DNA of 64,000 nucleotides, taken from assembly GCA_038116945.1 (NCBI GenBank), contig JAYOEY010000004.1, forward strand, positions 124,001 through 188,000. Direction: 5' to 3'. The position numbers were made by a program, and so were the translations under genes. The stretch is from JAYOEY01 sp038116945. GTDB lineage: Bacteria > Pseudomonadota > Alphaproteobacteria > MPNO01 > UBA2964. The notes beneath the pieces were generated by a model. The model did not search any database. It was not told the origin of the DNA and worked only from the letters and a program-made list of their open reading frames with translations. Positions 36,667-44,831 of the stretch are shown in pieces (positions within the stretch are counted from its first letter, which is position 1; every line of letters starts with the position of its first letter).

Positions 36667-38277
36667 TCAGCCTGCCGCCGGCGCGTCTTCGCTATCCGGC
36701 TCGCCGGCGGCGGATTCGGATACCGGCGCGACCGGATCGTCCGCGAACCAGTGCGCGCGGGCCGCCATGATGATTTCGTTGGCCTCGTCCTCGGAAAGGC
36801 CGAAATCGCGAAGCACGCCGTCTCCGGAGTCGATCAGCTCGTCGCCGGCGAGATCGGCCAGATCGTCACGAGTCTTGATCCCCGCCTCGCCCAGCGCCAC
36901 CAGCATCGCACCGGTAAGGCCGGGGAGATCGGCCAGATCGTCGGTCACGCCGAGCGCGCGGCGACGTTCGGCATATTCGACTTCCTTCTCTTCGAGATAG
37001 GCATGCGCCCGGCGGCGGAGCTCTTCAGCGAGTTCCTCGTCGAACCCTTCGATATCGATCAGGTCCTCGATCGGCACAAACGCCACGTCTTCGACCGACG
37101 AGAACCCTTCAGCCACAAGCAGGTGCGCCAGCACGTCGTCGACCTCCAGCGCATCGATGAAAGCCTGCGAGCGGGCACGGAATTCTTCCTGCCGCCGCTC
37201 GGATTCTTCTTCCTCGGTCATGATGATGATGTCCCAGCCGGTCAGCTGCGAGGCGAGCCTCACGTTCTGGCCGCGCCGGCCGATGGCGAGGCTGAGCTGT
37301 TCGTCGGGGACCACCACGTCAATCCGGTTCGCTTCCTCGTCGAGCACGACCTTGGCGACCTCTGCCGGCGCCAGCGCGTTTACGATGAAGGTCGCTGGGT
37401 CGGGAGACCACTGGATGATGTCGATCTTTTCGCCCTGCAGTTCGCCGACCACGGCCTGCACGCGCGAGCCGCGCATGCCGACGCAGGCGCCGACCGGGTC
37501 GATGCTCGATTCGTTCGAGATAACGGCGATCTTGGCGCGGCTTCCCGGGTCGCGAGCGACCGACCGGATCTCGATGATGCCGTCGTAGATTTCCGGCACC
37601 TCCTGTCCGAACAGGCTCGCCATGAACTGCGGATGGGTGCGCGACAGGAAAATCTGCGGGCCGCGCATTTCCTGGCGAACGTCGTAGATATAGGCGCGGA
37701 CCCGGTCGCCCGGCCGGAAATTTTCGCGCGGGATGATCTCGTCGCGCCGCAGCACGGCCTCGGCCCGGCCCAGATCGACCGTGACGTTGCCGAACTCGGC
37801 GCGCTTGACGATGCCGTTGACGATTTCGCCGACACGGTCCTTGTATTCGTTGTACTGACGCGCGCGTTCCGCTTCGCGGACCTTCTGCACGATGACCTGC
37901 TTTGCGGTCTGGGCGGCGATCCGGCCGAAATTCATCGGCGGCAGGCGCTCCGTCAGAAAATCGCCGACATTAGCTTCGGGGTTGAGCTTGCGCGCTTCGT
38001 TCAGGGAAATCTGCGTGGCGTCGTTTTCGACCGGATCGGCGACCTCCAGATACCGGGCGAGATGGATTTCGCCGGTCTTGCGGTCGATTTCCGCCCGGAC
38101 GTCGTTTTCGTGTCCGTAGCGCGACCGGGCGGCCTTCTGGATCGCCTGCTCCATCGCATCGACGACCTCGTCTGCTTCGATGGCCTTGTCGCGGGCAACG
38201 GCTTCCGCCACCTGCAGGAGTTCGCCGCGATCGTACCCGGCCCCTTCGATGATTTCGGTTTCGATATCCATTTCCAT
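36667..38277 (-). CDS. nusA: Transcription termination/antitermination factor NusA
   Basis: A 536-aa protein. The N-terminal RNA-polymerase-binding domain (EADEVVDAMEQAIQKAARSRY) is followed by S1 (FRPGDRVRAYIYDVRQE), two KH domains (PGSRAKIAVISNESSIDPVGACVGMRGSRVQAV and ARQLSLAIGRRGQNVRLASQLTG-like), and C-terminal acidic repeats with helix-hairpin-helix segments (LADLPGLTGAMLVALGEAGIKTRDDLADLAGDE). It regulates pausing, termination and rRNA antitermination. Second gene of the operon after rimP (21 bp). Confidence 0.96.
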   Translation of the reverse strand: MEMDIETEIIEGAGYDRGELLQVAEAVARDKAIEADEVVDAMEQAIQKAARSRYGHENDVRAEIDRKTGEIHLARYLEVADPVENDATQISLNEARKLNPEANVGDFLTERLPPMNFGRIAAQTAKQVIVQKVREAERARQYNEYKDRVGEIVNGIVKRAEFGNVTVDLGRAEAVLRRDEIIPRENFRPGDRVRAYIYDVRQEMRGPQIFLSRTHPQFMASLFGQEVPEIYDGIIEIRSVARDPGSRAKIAVISNESSIDPVGACVGMRGSRVQAVVGELQGEKIDIIQWSPDPATFIVNALAPAEVAKVVLDEEANRIDVVVPDEQLSLAIGRRGQNVRLASQLTGWDIIIMTEEEESERRQEEFRARSQAFIDALEVDDVLAHLLVAEGFSSVEDVAFVPIEDLIDIEGFDEELAEELRRRAHAYLEEKEVEYAERRRALGVTDDLADLPGLTGAMLVALGEAGIKTRDDLADLAGDELIDSGDGVLRDFGLSEDEANEIIMAARAHWFADDPVAPVSESAAGEPDSEDAPAAG

Positions 38278-38298
38278 CTTTACAGCCCTTTTCCAGAC

Positions 38299-38880
38299 CT
38301 ACGCGTTTCGCGCGCTATCGTTTTCCATGGCGGCAGCGGCTTCGCGCGAGGCCGCCTCGATCAGTTCATCCGTAATGACCAGCGACGCCCGGCGGATGCC
38401 GGAAAACGGCAGGGCCGCCTCTTCCCCGTCGCATTCGATCCGCACCACGCCTTCGCCGGCGTCCGCGCCGACGAGACGCCCGCGGAACCGGCGCCGCCCG
38501 TCGAGAGGCCGGTTCATTTCAATGCGCGCTTCAAACCCGGCAAAGCGCTGGTAATCGGCCAGCCGAACCAGAGGCCGGTCGAGGCCCGGCGAACTGACCT
38601 CGAGATTATAGCTGCCGGGCAACGGATCCTCGACATCGAGAAGCGCCGACAGCAGCCGGCTGACGTTGGCGCAATCGTCGACCGTGATCGGCGCCCGGTC
38701 CCTGCGCTCGATCATCACCTGCAGCGTCTGCCCGCGACCCGACGTGAAATCGACCCGCACCAGGTCGTAACCGGCATCTTCGACAGACGGCTCGATCATC
38801 GCCGCTACCGCAGCGGTCAGGCTGTCGGTACCGGCGGTGTCGCCGTAGTTTCTCTCGCGGACATCTTCCACGCGCTGCAC
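38299..38880 (-). CDS. rimP: Ribosome maturation factor RimP
   Basis: A 193-aa protein of the two-domain RimP family. Typical blocks are IEPSVEDAGYDLVRVDFTSGRGQTLQVMIERRD, VSRLLSALLDVEDPLPGSYNLEVSSPGLDRPLVRLADY and FRGRLVGAD. It is needed for 30S maturation. Start is uncertain: GTG 38880 is used here and GTG 38871 is an alternative; the ATG at 39003 is rejected because it would translate through the terminator hairpin upstream. First gene of the rimP-nusA-ylxR-infB operon. An attenuator-like element precedes it. Confidence 0.85.
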   Translation of the reverse strand: MQRVEDVRERNYGDTAGTDSLTAAVAAMIEPSVEDAGYDLVRVDFTSGRGQTLQVMIERRDRAPITVDDCANVSRLLSALLDVEDPLPGSYNLEVSSPGLDRPLVRLADYQRFAGFEARIEMNRPLDGRRRFRGRLVGADAGEGVVRIECDGEEAALPFSGIRRASLVITDELIEAASREAAAAMENDSARNA

Positions 38881-38942
38881 CCGATTCAGACCGGCCGGTT
38901 CCCGAAGTTTCCGTCGCGACAACCGGCATGAGCCCGGCGAAT

Positions 38943-38967
38943 AAAAAAAGTGGGCCGGTGGCCCACT
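38943..38967 (-). terminator. Intrinsic terminator between trmB and rimP; possible rimP leader attenuator
   Basis: On the minus strand an 8-bp perfect stem (AGTGGGCC on the plus strand with its complement, three-base loop, 38949-38967) is followed by seven T residues. It lies 99 bp after the trmB stop and 63 bp before the rimP start, and about 49 nt downstream of a promoter match at 39023-39052. It may end metK-trmB transcription and also control entry into the rimP-nusA-infB operon. Confidence 0.85.
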
Positions 38968-39022
38968 CCCGACACTGCCAAGCGACGCCATGACAGAACA
39001 CAACAGGAATGTAATTGCAGGG

Positions 39023-39052
39023 TGTATATCGTGTTTTTACCTCTTGCCGCAA
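39023..39052 (-). promoter_or_regulatory. Candidate promoter of the rimP-nusA-infB operon
   Basis: Minus-strand TTGCGG (39052-39047) and TATACA (39028-39023) are separated by 18 bp, just after the trmB stop. Start of transcription near 39016 would place the 38943-38967 terminator in the 5' leader of rimP. Both hexamers match the consensus in four of six positions, so this is moderate evidence. Confidence 0.45.
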
Positions 39053-39065
39053 GCGTTTTGCCGCA

Positions 39066-39773
39066 TCAGGCCGGCGGTCGCGGTCGGCGCCTGAACCGGA
39101 AGTAGGCTGGCGTCCGGCCAGCCGCCAGCGCCTTTTCCTCATAGCGTGTTCCCGGCCAGTCGTCGGGGCGGGATCGCCAGTCCCGCGGTTCGCGCGCAGT
39201 CCACTCGAAGTCCGCATGCGCCCGGACATGCCGGAGGATCCACGATTTATAGGAAGGATCGTCGGTGGCAACACGAAGCTCCGCCTCATCCGCCAGAATC
39301 CGGGCGAGCAGCGGCAGGGTCGCAGGCGAAACGATCCGGCGCTTGTGATGGCGCGATTTCCGCCAGGGGTCCGGAAACAGGATAAAGGCCCGGTCGATGC
39401 AGGCGGTCGGCAGCGTCGCCAGAAGCAGGCGCGCGTCGTCGCGGAACAGGCGAACATTGGTCAGACCGTCCCTGTCGATATCGCTCAGCAGCCTGGCAAC
39501 CCCGTTCAGAAACGGTTCGCAGCCGATAAAGCCGATCCGGGGGTTTTCGCGCGCCTGCCATGCGAGGTGCTCGCCAGCGCCAAAGCCGATTTCCAGCCAG
39601 AGGCGCCCGGGCGCGCGCCCTGCAAAGAGGGATCGCGCGGATACCGTCCCGCCATCCGGGGGAAGGACGATTTCGATACGCGGCAGGAGCGTGTCGACCA
39701 GCGCCTGGCGGCTGGCGCGCAACGGGCGGCCGATGCGCCGCCCGTAGAGCGTCCGTTGCGGCTGTTCGCTCAG
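39066..39773 (-). CDS. trmB: tRNA (guanine-N7)-methyltransferase TrmB (probable CTG start)
   Basis: A SAM-dependent enzyme that makes m7G46 in tRNA. Conserved blocks: YGRRIGRPLRASRQALVDTLLPRI at the N-terminus, LWLEIGFGAGEHLAWQARENP (SAM loop), FLNGVARLLSDID, DRAFILFPDPWRKSRHHKRRIV and RVATDDPSYKSWIL. No ATG/GTG/TTG lies near the start: the frame is open into metK, and the first in-frame TTG is after the conserved YGRR motif. CTG at 39773 overlaps the metK stop as CTGA, the usual place for ATGA coupling. See findings. 235 aa from that start. Confidence 0.88.
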   Translation of the reverse strand: MSEQPQRTLYGRRIGRPLRASRQALVDTLLPRIEIVLPPDGGTVSARSLFAGRAPGRLWLEIGFGAGEHLAWQARENPRIGFIGCEPFLNGVARLLSDIDRDGLTNVRLFRDDARLLLATLPTACIDRAFILFPDPWRKSRHHKRRIVSPATLPLLARILADEAELRVATDDPSYKSWILRHVRAHADFEWTAREPRDWRSRPDDWPGTRYEEKALAAGRTPAYFRFRRRPRPPA

Positions 39774-40939
39774 CTGAAGGCCGATTTGAGCTGGTCGGCG
39801 ATGTCGGTCTTCTCCCAGGAGAAACCGCCATCGGCATCGGGCGCCCGGCCGAAATGACCGTATGCCGACGTCCGGGCATAGATCGGCCGGCTGAGTTTCA
39901 GATGCTCGCGAATGCCGCGCGGCGACAGGTCCACGACTTCCTGAATAACGTTGGCCAGCTTGACCTCGTCGACCTTGGCGGTGCCGTAGGTATCGACATA
40001 GACCGACAGCGGCTTGGAAACGCCGATCGCGTAGGAGACCTGAATGACGCACTTGTCGGCGAGTCCCGCCGCAACGACGTTCTTGGCGACATAGCGCGCG
40101 GCATAGGCCGCGGACCGGTCGACCTTGGAAGGATCCTTGCCGGAGAACGCGCCGCCGCCATGCGGCGACGAGCCGCCATAGGTATCGACGATGATCTTGC
40201 GTCCGGTCAGCCCGCAATCGCCGTCCGGACCGCCGATGACGAAACGACCGGTCGGGTTCACGTAGAATTCTTCTTCCGGGCACATCCAGCCCTGCGGCAG
40301 GACGTTTTCGACATGGGGCCGCACGATTTCGCGCACCTGTTCCGTCGACAGGCTCTCGTCATGCTGGGTCGACACCACGATGGAGGTGGCGCGAACCGGC
40401 CGGTCGTTTTCGTAAAGCAGCGTAACCTGGCTTTTCGAATCGGGACCGAGTCCGGGCTCGGCGCCCGAATGGCGCGCTTCCGCCAGCGACTTGAGGATCT
40501 CGTGCGAATACTGGATCGGCGCCGGCATCAGCACGTCGGTTTCGGTACAGGCATAACCGAACATGATGCCCTGATCGCCCGCGCCCTCGTCCTTGTTGCC
40601 CGCCGAATCGACGCCCATGGCGATGTCCGTGGACTGATGATGCAGATAGATCTGCACATCGGCCTTCTCCCAGTGGAACCCGTCCTGTTCGTAACCGATA
40701 TCCTTGATCGCATGGCGGACGACGTTCTCGAGATCGGCGTTGGTAACCGATTCGGGCCCGCGGATTTCCCCGGCAAGCACGACGCGGTTGGTGGTGCACA
40801 GCGTTTCGCACGCGACCCGCGACAGTGGATCGGCGGTCAGGTAGGTGTCGAGAACCGCATCCGACACGCGGTCGCTGACCTTATCGGGATGACCTTCGGA
40901 GACCGATTCGCTGGTAAAGAGATAGCTGCCTTTTGGCAC
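39770..40939 (-). CDS. metK: S-adenosylmethionine synthetase
   Basis: A 389-aa enzyme from GTG 40939 (PKGSYLFTSESVSEGHPDK follows), the family's usual length. Signatures: SEGHPDKVSDRVSDAVLD, GAGDQGIMFGYACTETD, the glycine-rich GGGAFSGKDPSKVDRSAAYAARY and the C-terminal RPIYARTSAYGHFGR. It makes SAM from methionine and ATP. In-frame codons upstream to 41026 are not conserved. The leader contains an inverted repeat in the promoter region but no recognisable SAM riboswitch. Followed by trmB with overlap. Confidence 0.97.
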   Translation of the reverse strand: MPKGSYLFTSESVSEGHPDKVSDRVSDAVLDTYLTADPLSRVACETLCTTNRVVLAGEIRGPESVTNADLENVVRHAIKDIGYEQDGFHWEKADVQIYLHHQSTDIAMGVDSAGNKDEGAGDQGIMFGYACTETDVLMPAPIQYSHEILKSLAEARHSGAEPGLGPDSKSQVTLLYENDRPVRATSIVVSTQHDESLSTEQVREIVRPHVENVLPQGWMCPEEEFYVNPTGRFVIGGPDGDCGLTGRKIIVDTYGGSSPHGGGAFSGKDPSKVDRSAAYAARYVAKNVVAAGLADKCVIQVSYAIGVSKPLSVYVDTYGTAKVDEVKLANVIQEVVDLSPRGIREHLKLSRPIYARTSAYGHFGRAPDADGGFSWEKTDIADQLKSAFS

Positions 40940-41040
40940 GGGATGACACCTCCGTAAGTTGGCAACGAAACCGGCCCCCGAGGAACCGAATCGTCTGAAT
41001 GAAAGGGGGCGCCGGCACGGCACCACGCACTTGGCGGTGG

Positions 41041-41069
41041 GTTGTCGTCCAAAAGGCCGACAACGTCAA
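41041..41069 (-). promoter_or_regulatory. Candidate metK promoter overlapped by an inverted repeat
   Basis: On the minus strand TTGACG (41069-41064) is followed by an inverted repeat GTTGTCG...CGACAAC (41064-41041; 10-base centre with GG/CC pairing around TTTT). The repeat occupies the spacer and possible -10 region (GACAAC), where a repressor could act. Alternatively it is a leader hairpin if the promoter lies further upstream. Confidence 0.4.
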
Positions 41070-41136
41070 GAGCGGGACCGCCCTCCCTTCGGGAAAGCAG
41101 CGTCTTCCGGCGCCTGAATGTCCGACTTACGGAAAG

Positions 41137-41595
41137 TTATTCGCCGTCCGAGGCGATGGCTTTCATGAGTTCGAATATCCTCTTGCGCACACGGGGATCG
41201 CTGATCCTGTAATAGGCGCGCACGAGTTCGAGGGTTTCGCGTTTGGCGAGAGGATCGCGCTGCGGAGTATCGTCGGCTCCGTTTGCCGCGGGAACCGTCG
41301 CCGCCACCGAAACTTCCCCTGGCATGTCTTCGAAAAAGAACGATACGGGCACGTCCAGAATGCGGCTGATTTCGAATAGCCGGCTCGACCCGACGCGGTT
41401 GGCGCCGCGCTCGTATTTCTGAACCTGCTGAAATGTCAGGCCGAGGGCGTCGCCCAGTTTTTCCTGGCTCAATCCGAGCAAGGTCCGGCGCATTCGGATT
41501 CTGCTTCCGACGTGAATGTCAACCGGATGGGGTCCGTCACCTCGGGCGCGACGCCCTCGGCGTGCGGGACGGTCGGTTATTTCGGAAGCCATCAT
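41137..41595 (-). CDS. XRE-family helix-turn-helix regulator
   Basis: A 152-aa Cro/cI-type regulator. After a basic N-terminal tail (RPARRGRRARGD), the HTH is in HVGSRIRMRRTLLGLSQEKLGDALGLTFQQVQKYERGANRVGSSRLFEISRILDVPVSFFFED (about 28-90; key residues Q in SQEKLG and Q in FQQVQKYE). The C-terminal part is short and may aid dimerisation. Regulators of this type lie beside metK in many alphaproteobacteria. Control of metK or of itself is inferred; no experiment is implied. Confidence 0.88.
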   Translation of the reverse strand: MMASEITDRPARRGRRARGDGPHPVDIHVGSRIRMRRTLLGLSQEKLGDALGLTFQQVQKYERGANRVGSSRLFEISRILDVPVSFFFEDMPGEVSVAATVPAANGADDTPQRDPLAKRETLELVRAYYRISDPRVRKRIFELMKAIASDGE

Positions 41596-41633
41596 GATTC
41601 TAATTCCTCGCTTACCTGACGAAATGTCAAAGC

Positions 41634-41691
41634 ACTATCTTATAGTACCCACATAAAACACCGATCGCCCCTCGAATGCAATCGAGTGCAT
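41634..41691 (-). promoter_or_regulatory. Palindromes at the XRE gene promoter
   Basis: Two symmetric elements upstream of the XRE gene. ACTAT-CTT-ATAGT (41634-41646) is a 5+3+5 inverted repeat containing minus-strand TATAAG, a possible -10. Further out, two interlocked repeats share one block (41671-41691): CTCGA...TCGAG and ATGCA...TGCAT, in the order 1-2-1'-2'. Autoregulation by the XRE protein is a natural guess for the first. Confidence 0.4.
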
Positions 41692-41754
41692 GAATTTTTG
41701 CGGCCCCTCTGCGCATACAAGCATCGGGCGAATAAAACAGCCTTACTTTCTTAA

Positions 41755-43389
41755 CTAAACCGCGACAGGTTTTCCACTGTTCCGATACGAAAAAACAATC
41801 ATCGCCATGCACAGAAGAAGCAGTGGCATATCGCCCAGCACAGGGTAGAAAATGCCGGTCCGAAGCGCAACCGGCAGGGGCGTATCGATGACTCCGTCGC
41901 GCCCCAGCGGCAGGCTGTCGAGTACGCGTCCGTAGGGATCGATCGCTGCCGAAATCCCCGTATTCGCCGCCCTGATGACCGGGAGCCCCTGTTCGATCGC
42001 GCGAAACCGGGCGGCGACAAGATGCTGGCGGGGACCTGCGCTGTCGCCGAACCAGGCGTCGTTGGTGACATTGAGAAGCCAGCCGGGGAAATTCGCCCCG
42101 GGCGAGCGCGAGCCCTCGCCGCCATTGTCGCGATCGACCACCCGACCGGCGAAAATGATCTCGTAACAGATCAACGGCGACACCGGCGGCAATCCCGGAA
42201 GCGATATCGTTCCGGGCCCCGGTCCGGCCGAAAAATCCGTCCGGCCAGCGGTGAGCTTTTTCAGGCCCAGCCATTCGCCCAACGGCATGTACTCGCCGAA
42301 CGGCACGAGGTGGAACTTGTCGTACGTGGCGACGATTGCCCCCGCCCCGTCGATCGCGTGAAGGCTGTTCCAGATCCGGAAAGGGTGCGCGCCGGGGAGC
42401 GTGGTCCGGATGGCGCCGGTGATCAGGAGGCCGCCCGAAGGCGCCGCGGCCGCGATGGCACGGCGCCCCGCTTCGTCGACCGACGGAACGAAAGGAACGG
42501 CCGTTTCCGGCCAGATGACATGCGTCACCGGCCGCACCCCCGGACGCCCCCCCGGCTGGAGCGACAGGTCGCGCAGTTTGGTCAGATGCCGCCGGGCGAG
42601 TTCGCGTTTCCATTTCAGCTGCTGGGGAATGTTCGGCTGGACGATGCGCAGCCGCACGTCGGGAACATTTGCAAGCGGCGACGACGGCAGACGGACGGCA
42701 CCATAGGCGCAGACCGCCGCCAGCAGAGCGGCACAGGCTACCGGGAACCGCCACGCAGCGGCTCGGAACTCGGCGAGCGCCGCAGGCGCGGCGCAGGCAA
42801 CGATTGTGACGAATCCCAGACCGAGAACGCCGAAGAGCGACGCGCCCTGGATCGCCAGATCGGAAAAAGCCCAGACGGACCCGAGCGGGTTCCAGGGGAA
42901 ACCCGTAAAAAGCTGTCCGCGCAGCCACTCGGCGATCGACCAGCCAGCCCCGAGCACCAGCACCCGTCCCCTCATTGTCCGCATCGGCGGAACCAGCGCG
43001 CAGACGGCCGCGACATAGAGCGACAGGATGGCGGGGATGCACAGGACGGCGAACGGGATCAGCCATGCCCACCGGGCGGCGTCGACCAGCAAGGCGTTGG
43101 CGACCCAGTAGAGGCCGCCGGTAAAGTATCCCATGCCGAACAGCCATCCGTCGCAAAATGCCCGCCGCCGGCTTCGGGCGCCGGAAAGGATCCAGACAAG
43201 GCCGGTCAGCGCGACGGGAAGGAGCGGTACGGCATAAACCGGCGGCAGGGCCGCCGCGGCAAGGCCGCCAAAAGCGATCAGGATCAGGGCCCTCGGCCAG
43301 CCCTTCAGGCCCGCCAGCCGGCGTGCCCAGCCGGCGAATGCGGAACCGCCCGATGCGCCGCACGCCGACGCCGGACCGGGTTCAGGCAT
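41755..43389 (-). CDS. lnt: Apolipoprotein N-acyltransferase Lnt
   Basis: A 544-aa inner-membrane enzyme from ATG 43389. About seven hydrophobic segments in the N-terminal part are followed by a periplasmic nitrilase-like domain with the catalytic triad: Glu in VIWPETAVPF, Lys in YDKFHLVPFGEYMP and Cys in SPLICYEIIFAG. A last membrane span lies near the C-terminus. It adds the third acyl chain to lipoproteins. It overlaps the preceding CBS gene by 8 bases. Confidence 0.95.
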   Translation of the reverse strand: MPEPGPASACGASGGSAFAGWARRLAGLKGWPRALILIAFGGLAAAALPPVYAVPLLPVALTGLVWILSGARSRRRAFCDGWLFGMGYFTGGLYWVANALLVDAARWAWLIPFAVLCIPAILSLYVAAVCALVPPMRTMRGRVLVLGAGWSIAEWLRGQLFTGFPWNPLGSVWAFSDLAIQGASLFGVLGLGFVTIVACAAPAALAEFRAAAWRFPVACAALLAAVCAYGAVRLPSSPLANVPDVRLRIVQPNIPQQLKWKRELARRHLTKLRDLSLQPGGRPGVRPVTHVIWPETAVPFVPSVDEAGRRAIAAAAPSGGLLITGAIRTTLPGAHPFRIWNSLHAIDGAGAIVATYDKFHLVPFGEYMPLGEWLGLKKLTAGRTDFSAGPGPGTISLPGLPPVSPLICYEIIFAGRVVDRDNGGEGSRSPGANFPGWLLNVTNDAWFGDSAGPRQHLVAARFRAIEQGLPVIRAANTGISAAIDPYGRVLDSLPLGRDGVIDTPLPVALRTGIFYPVLGDMPLLLLCMAMIVFSYRNSGKPVAV

Positions 43390-44308
43390 TATGGCCTTTT
43401 TCCACGTCCGCAGATGTCGGCCCGTCGTCCCGGGGCCGGTTGATGCGCAGCCGCCGGACCCGCCTCGGATCGGCGTCGAGAACCTCAAATTCGATTCCCG
43501 ACCCGTGCGGGACGACTTCCCCGCGACCGGGCACGCGGCCGGCAAGATAGAACACCAGCCCGCCCAGCGTATCGATGTCTTCTTCCCGCTCCTCGTCGGT
43601 CAGAATTTCTCCGACGCGGTCCTCGAATTCCTCAAGCATGACCCGCGCATCGGCGACAAAAGTTCCATTGGCGCTCTCGACCAGGGTCGGAAGTTCGCTG
43701 TCGTCGTGCTCGTCCTCGATTTCTCCAACGATTTCCTCGACAAGATCCTCGATCGTCGCCAGCCCGTCGATTCCGCCGAACTCATCGATCACGAGCGCCA
43801 TGTGCACGTGGCTCACCCGCATCTGCAGCAGCAGCTCCAGGATGGGCATGGACGGAGCGACAAACAGGAGCGGCCGGACGAGGTCGCCCAGCTTCGCCTG
43901 CTGGTCGGCGCTCCAGCAGGCCAGAACGTCCTTGATGTGAACCATGCCGGCGATATCGTCGAGCGTTCCGCGATAGACCGGGATCCGCGAATGCGTCGAC
44001 TCGCTCATGATGCGCACCAGGTCGGCAAGCGACGTATCGATGTCGAGCGCCACGATGTCGGCCCGCGGAACCATGATGTCGTAGACCGTAAGCCCGTGAA
44101 GATTGAGAATATTGCGGAGCAGCGTGAGCTCGTCGCGGTTCGCCGGCAGGTCGCCGACATCTTCCTTTTCGATCAGCTCTTCGATCGTATCCCGCAGCCC
44201 CGAGCCGCTTCTCGGACGAAACAGGCCGCGCAGCCAGTCCCGCAATCCGCGACCTGAAGCGCCGCCGTCGCCGGCGGAGGCGGTCGTTTCCGCTCTGGGA
44301 TCAGCCAT
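43382..44308 (-). CDS. CBS-domain/transporter-associated-domain protein (CorC/TlyC family, no DUF21)
   Basis: A 308-aa soluble protein from ATG 44308. A pair of CBS domains (TVYDIMVPRADIVALDIDTSLADLVRIM and IAGMVHIKDVLACW, then MPILELLLQMRVSHVHMALVIDEFGGIDGLATIEDLVEEIVGEIEDEHDD) precedes a C-terminal CorC-HlyC domain (VLEEFEDRVGEIL region through FEVLDADPRRVRRLRINR). No DUF21 membrane region is present, as in CorC (YbeX). Role in magnesium/cobalt handling or nucleotide sensing is known for relatives only. Eight-base overlaps with ybeY and lnt. Confidence 0.88.
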   Translation of the reverse strand: MADPRAETTASAGDGGASGRGLRDWLRGLFRPRSGSGLRDTIEELIEKEDVGDLPANRDELTLLRNILNLHGLTVYDIMVPRADIVALDIDTSLADLVRIMSESTHSRIPVYRGTLDDIAGMVHIKDVLACWSADQQAKLGDLVRPLLFVAPSMPILELLLQMRVSHVHMALVIDEFGGIDGLATIEDLVEEIVGEIEDEHDDSELPTLVESANGTFVADARVMLEEFEDRVGEILTDEEREEDIDTLGGLVFYLAGRVPGRGEVVPHGSGIEFEVLDADPRRVRRLRINRPRDDGPTSADVEKGHNA

Positions 44309-44831
44309 TGCCATCCGCATAGGGATCGGCGATCCCCATTCCCGCCAGTATCCGGGTCTCCAGCCCCTCCATCGCCTCCGCCTCGCTGTCTTCCTGATGA
44401 TCGTACCCGAGAAGGTGCAGGGTGCCATGCACGACGAGGTGGGCAAGGTGATCGGAAAGGCCGATGCCGTCCTGCACGGCCTCCGACTTCGCCACGCCGA
44501 ACGCAACGATGACATCGCCGAGCAGCCGCGGCTGACCGTCGGCGACCGGCGACCCGGCCGGAAAGGCGAGCACGTTGGTCGACGAATCCCTGCCGCGCCA
44601 TTTCCTGTTCAGATCGCGCACCGTGTCGTCATCCGAGAGAACGATGCTGAGTTCGCAGTGCCCGAGTCCCGGCCCCTCCGTCGCCAGCGCGGCTTCCGCC
44701 GCCCGGCGCGACAGCGTTTCAACATCCACCCCGGTCTTGGTCCAGTCGCCGCATTCTACGGAAATGTCTATCTGGGTGCGCCCGACCGGGAGATTCGCCG
44801 CGGCCGATGCGTTCAGAGCGTCAACGGTCAT
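44301..44831 (-). CDS. ybeY: Endoribonuclease YbeY (rRNA maturation factor)
   Basis: A 176-aa metalloprotein. The zinc motif H-G-x-L-H-L-x-G-Y-D-H is in VVHGTLHLLGYDHQEDSEAEAMEGLE (about residue 137-150). An upstream conserved block is LSIVLSDDDTVRDLNRKWRGRDSSTNVLAFP. It takes part in 16S rRNA 3' end processing and ribosome quality control. It overlaps phoH by 4 and the CBS gene by 8 bases, in the standard phoH-ybeY-corC order. Confidence 0.95.
   Translation of the reverse strand: MTVDALNASAAANLPVGRTQIDISVECGDWTKTGVDVETLSRRAAEAALATEGPGLGHCELSIVLSDDDTVRDLNRKWRGRDSSTNVLAFPAGSPVADGQPRLLGDVIVAFGVAKSEAVQDGIGLSDHLAHLVVHGTLHLLGYDHQEDSEAEAMEGLETRILAGMGIADPYADGNG

Noticed and set aside
38299..39003. 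rimP starting at ATG 39003
   Set aside because: This would include a terminator hairpin and T-run in the coding region and give a non-conserved N-terminus.
40940..41136. SAM riboswitch in the metK leader
   Set aside because: The expected core bases of SAM-II and SAM/SAH types were not found; only a promoter-region inverted repeat is visible. A covariance search would be decisive.
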